Assembly (NCBI RefSeq): GCF_001467825.1
Contig: NZ_LNYK01000016.1
Span: 32,315-74,883 of the forward strand
Origin: Legionella londiniensis
GTDB lineage: Bacteria > Pseudomonadota > Gammaproteobacteria > Legionellales > Legionellaceae
Direction: 5' to 3'
Length of the DNA stretch: 42,569 bases
Shown here: positions 42,554 to 42,569 of the stretch, piece by piece
Layout: the number at the start of each line of letters is the position of its first letter
Position numbering within the stretch: the first letter of the stretch is position 1
Translations under genes and position numbers: made by a program
The notes under the pieces: model-generated
Told to the model about the DNA's origin: nothing
The model's input: the letters and a program-made list of their open reading frames with translations, nothing else
Database searches by the model: none

Positions 42554-42569
42554 ACTGAGGGTTGTTTTG

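Overview
The window is a gammaproteobacterial chromosome segment with low-to-middle GC content. It almost certainly comes from the order Legionellales (Legionella/Coxiella relatives). The diagnostic feature is a complete, collinear icmT-to-icmB block of the Dot/Icm type IVB secretion system on the minus strand. The IcmS, IcmT and IcmJ products look very close to their Legionella counterparts, and the rest of the housekeeping gene order is typically gammaproteobacterial.

Layout. (1) 1-17771, minus strand: reading in the direction of transcription, icmT, icmS, an IcmR-type gene (FIR), icmQ, icmP/dotM, icmO/dotL, icmN/dotK, icmM/dotJ, icmL/dotI, icmK/dotH, icmE/dotG, icmG/dotF, icmC/dotE, icmD/dotP, icmJ/dotN, icmB/dotO. 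This covers the DotF/G/H and DotK parts of the core, the DotI/J and DotE/P inner-membrane parts, and the DotL/M/N coupling complex with its IcmS chaperone. The cytoplasmic IcmQ/FIR pair and the DotO ATPase are also encoded. No icmF/icmH follows icmB before the window ends. DotG is unusually long and has a two-level repeat structure. (2) 17772-28388: a short polar ORF, a TVP38-family membrane protein, an aminotransferase, a PA3496-like small protein, 5-formyl-THF cyclo-ligase plus an EVE protein, PII, UbiK, ComM, pyrB-ruvX-yqgE, a GNAT enzyme, a membrane-anchored glutamate-synthase-like flavoprotein and a small conserved-looking protein. (3) 28532-34944: a baeRF3-type protein, an MgtC/DUF4010 membrane protein, a 741-residue repeat protein that is a plausible Dot/Icm substrate, and the magnesium channel MgtE. 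(4) 35058-42338, minus strand: a compact seven-gene run of erythromycin-esterase-like protein, LigD phosphoesterase, LigD ligase, DUF72, LigD polymerase, CsbD and an epimerase/SPW/VKOR-like fusion. The three LigD activities are split into separate, overlapping genes.

How the parts fit. Region 1 builds a machine that injects proteins into a eukaryotic host, and the repeat protein in region 3 could be cargo. The MgtC-like and MgtE proteins on either side of it suggest adaptation to low-magnesium vacuoles, which is an inference. Region 4 reads as a DNA-end-repair and stress operon whose first gene has a sigma-S-like -10 element.

Control elements seen: a sigma70-type promoter and a foldable leader ahead of icmT; PmrA-like and CpxR-like repeats ahead of the FIR gene; a strong hairpin terminator between icmD and icmJ; and an orphan terminator just ahead of mgtE on the opposite strand. 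The two ends of the window carry the same element of about 80 bp in inverted orientation. No tRNA, rRNA, CRISPR array or transposase was found.
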